From the NCBI GenBank assembly GCA_039621445.1, contig CP154954.1:6273425-6337424 (forward strand): DNA of 64,000 bases, in the 5' to 3' direction. Below, piece by piece: positions 63,648 through 64,000 of the stretch. The stretch comes from Euglena gracilis. Taxonomy: Eukaryota; Euglenida; Euglenophyceae; Euglenales. Under the pieces are notes generated by a model that saw only the letters and a list, made by a program, of their open reading frames with translations, had not been told where the DNA came from and ran no database searches. Numbering within the stretch: position 1 is the first letter of the stretch; each line of letters starts with the position of its first letter. A program made the translations under genes and the position numbers.

Positions 63648-64000
63648 CGTTCCCCAAAAACTCGTGAAGTTCCTGAATCACCAAGTGTTGAAAACTTTCA
63701 GGCACACACAACTTTTCTTCAAAAAGCAATTGGCCATTTAGCTCTTTGAAGCCCGTTGGCCAAATTGAATCGCCTTTGGTAGCTACCCATTTTTCTTTCC
63801 ATGTGGGGCATTGGGAATATGCTTCCCCCCCATACGGGCTTAATATCCTTAGGGGTCGTACTTGGCAGGGCGTCCCCCACTTCCATACGAGTGTCCCCCC
63901 TCGAACTTTCAGCCGTCTCCGGGACAGGGGTCGTCTCCCCCCCCCACTTTCTCATCCCAAAAATGAACTCGTTTCTTTTCTTTCCTGGGCCATTGTGAGT
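63648..64000 (-). pseudogene. G2 integrase N-terminal part, copy B (cut by window end)
   Basis: LLFEEKLCVPESFQHLVIQE with the preceding Lys/Trp-rich stretch, as in copy A. The rest of G2, including both methyltransferase-type domains, would lie beyond the window if the repeat continues. Confidence 0.6.

Larger units (their letters stand above)
41621..64000. repeat. Copy B of a direct repeat of at least 22.4 kb
   Basis: Partner of 1-22374. The G1 pol gene reads straight through the position matching base 1 of the window, so 41621 is not a natural element end. Copy B lacks some frame-breaking indels seen in copy A, for example in the G1 protease region and the G2 integrase, and carries longer or shorter C/G runs elsewhere. 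Confidence 0.97.

Overview
The window is repeat-dominated DNA from a eukaryotic nuclear genome, most plausibly a protist or alga. It carries Ty3/gypsy-type elements with chromodomains, a non-LTR element with 2A-like motifs and a restriction-like endonuclease, and gag proteins rich in Lys-Gly. It shows no operons, no prokaryotic genes, no RNA gene I can support and no convincing single-copy host gene. I cannot name the species.

The layout is a long direct repeat. Bases 1-22,374 (copy A) return at 41,621-64,000 (copy B), offset about 41.62 kb, in the same orientation and nearly identical. Both repeat edges fall on the window edges, so this is either about one and a half turns of a 41.6 kb tandem unit or two long repeats around a 19.2 kb spacer.

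Order within the unit, read from copy A and the spacer: gypsy element G1 on the minus strand (gag, protease, Dam-like domain, RT, RNase H, integrase, chromodomain; complete only at 39.5-46.3 kb and cut by the window start in copy A); scrambled pieces of a 2A-bearing LINE (L2, 5.6-9.4 kb); a second, fuller LINE on the plus strand (L1, 11.0-17.4 kb); about 3.3 kb of repeat-rich non-coding DNA; gypsy element G2 on the minus strand (20.7-27.1 kb), which carries a cytosine-C5 methyltransferase domain and a Dam-like domain between gag and protease; a 79-bp tandem array (27.2-29.6 kb); a 296-bp tandem array (30.5-31.8 kb); and two Pro/Ala/Gln-rich minus-strand genes of unknown function (31.8-34.2 and 35.5-39.4 kb), interrupted by AT-rich and poly-C/poly-G insertions.

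The most notable points are: the C5-methyltransferase inside a gypsy polyprotein; the same Dam-like domain (D-x-F-[AS] ... LW-M-[NH]-PP) in three different retroelements, including the LINE; three 2A-like motifs in L1, two of them in one frame in copy B; and many in-frame TAA/TAG codons inside otherwise continuous conserved domains, with far fewer TGA. The last could mean UAR is read as an amino acid (glutamine fits) or C-to-T decay. Most elements also carry frameshifts, often at long C/G homopolymers, and L1 has lost two catalytic RT aspartates, so few if any of the copies seen here look fully active.
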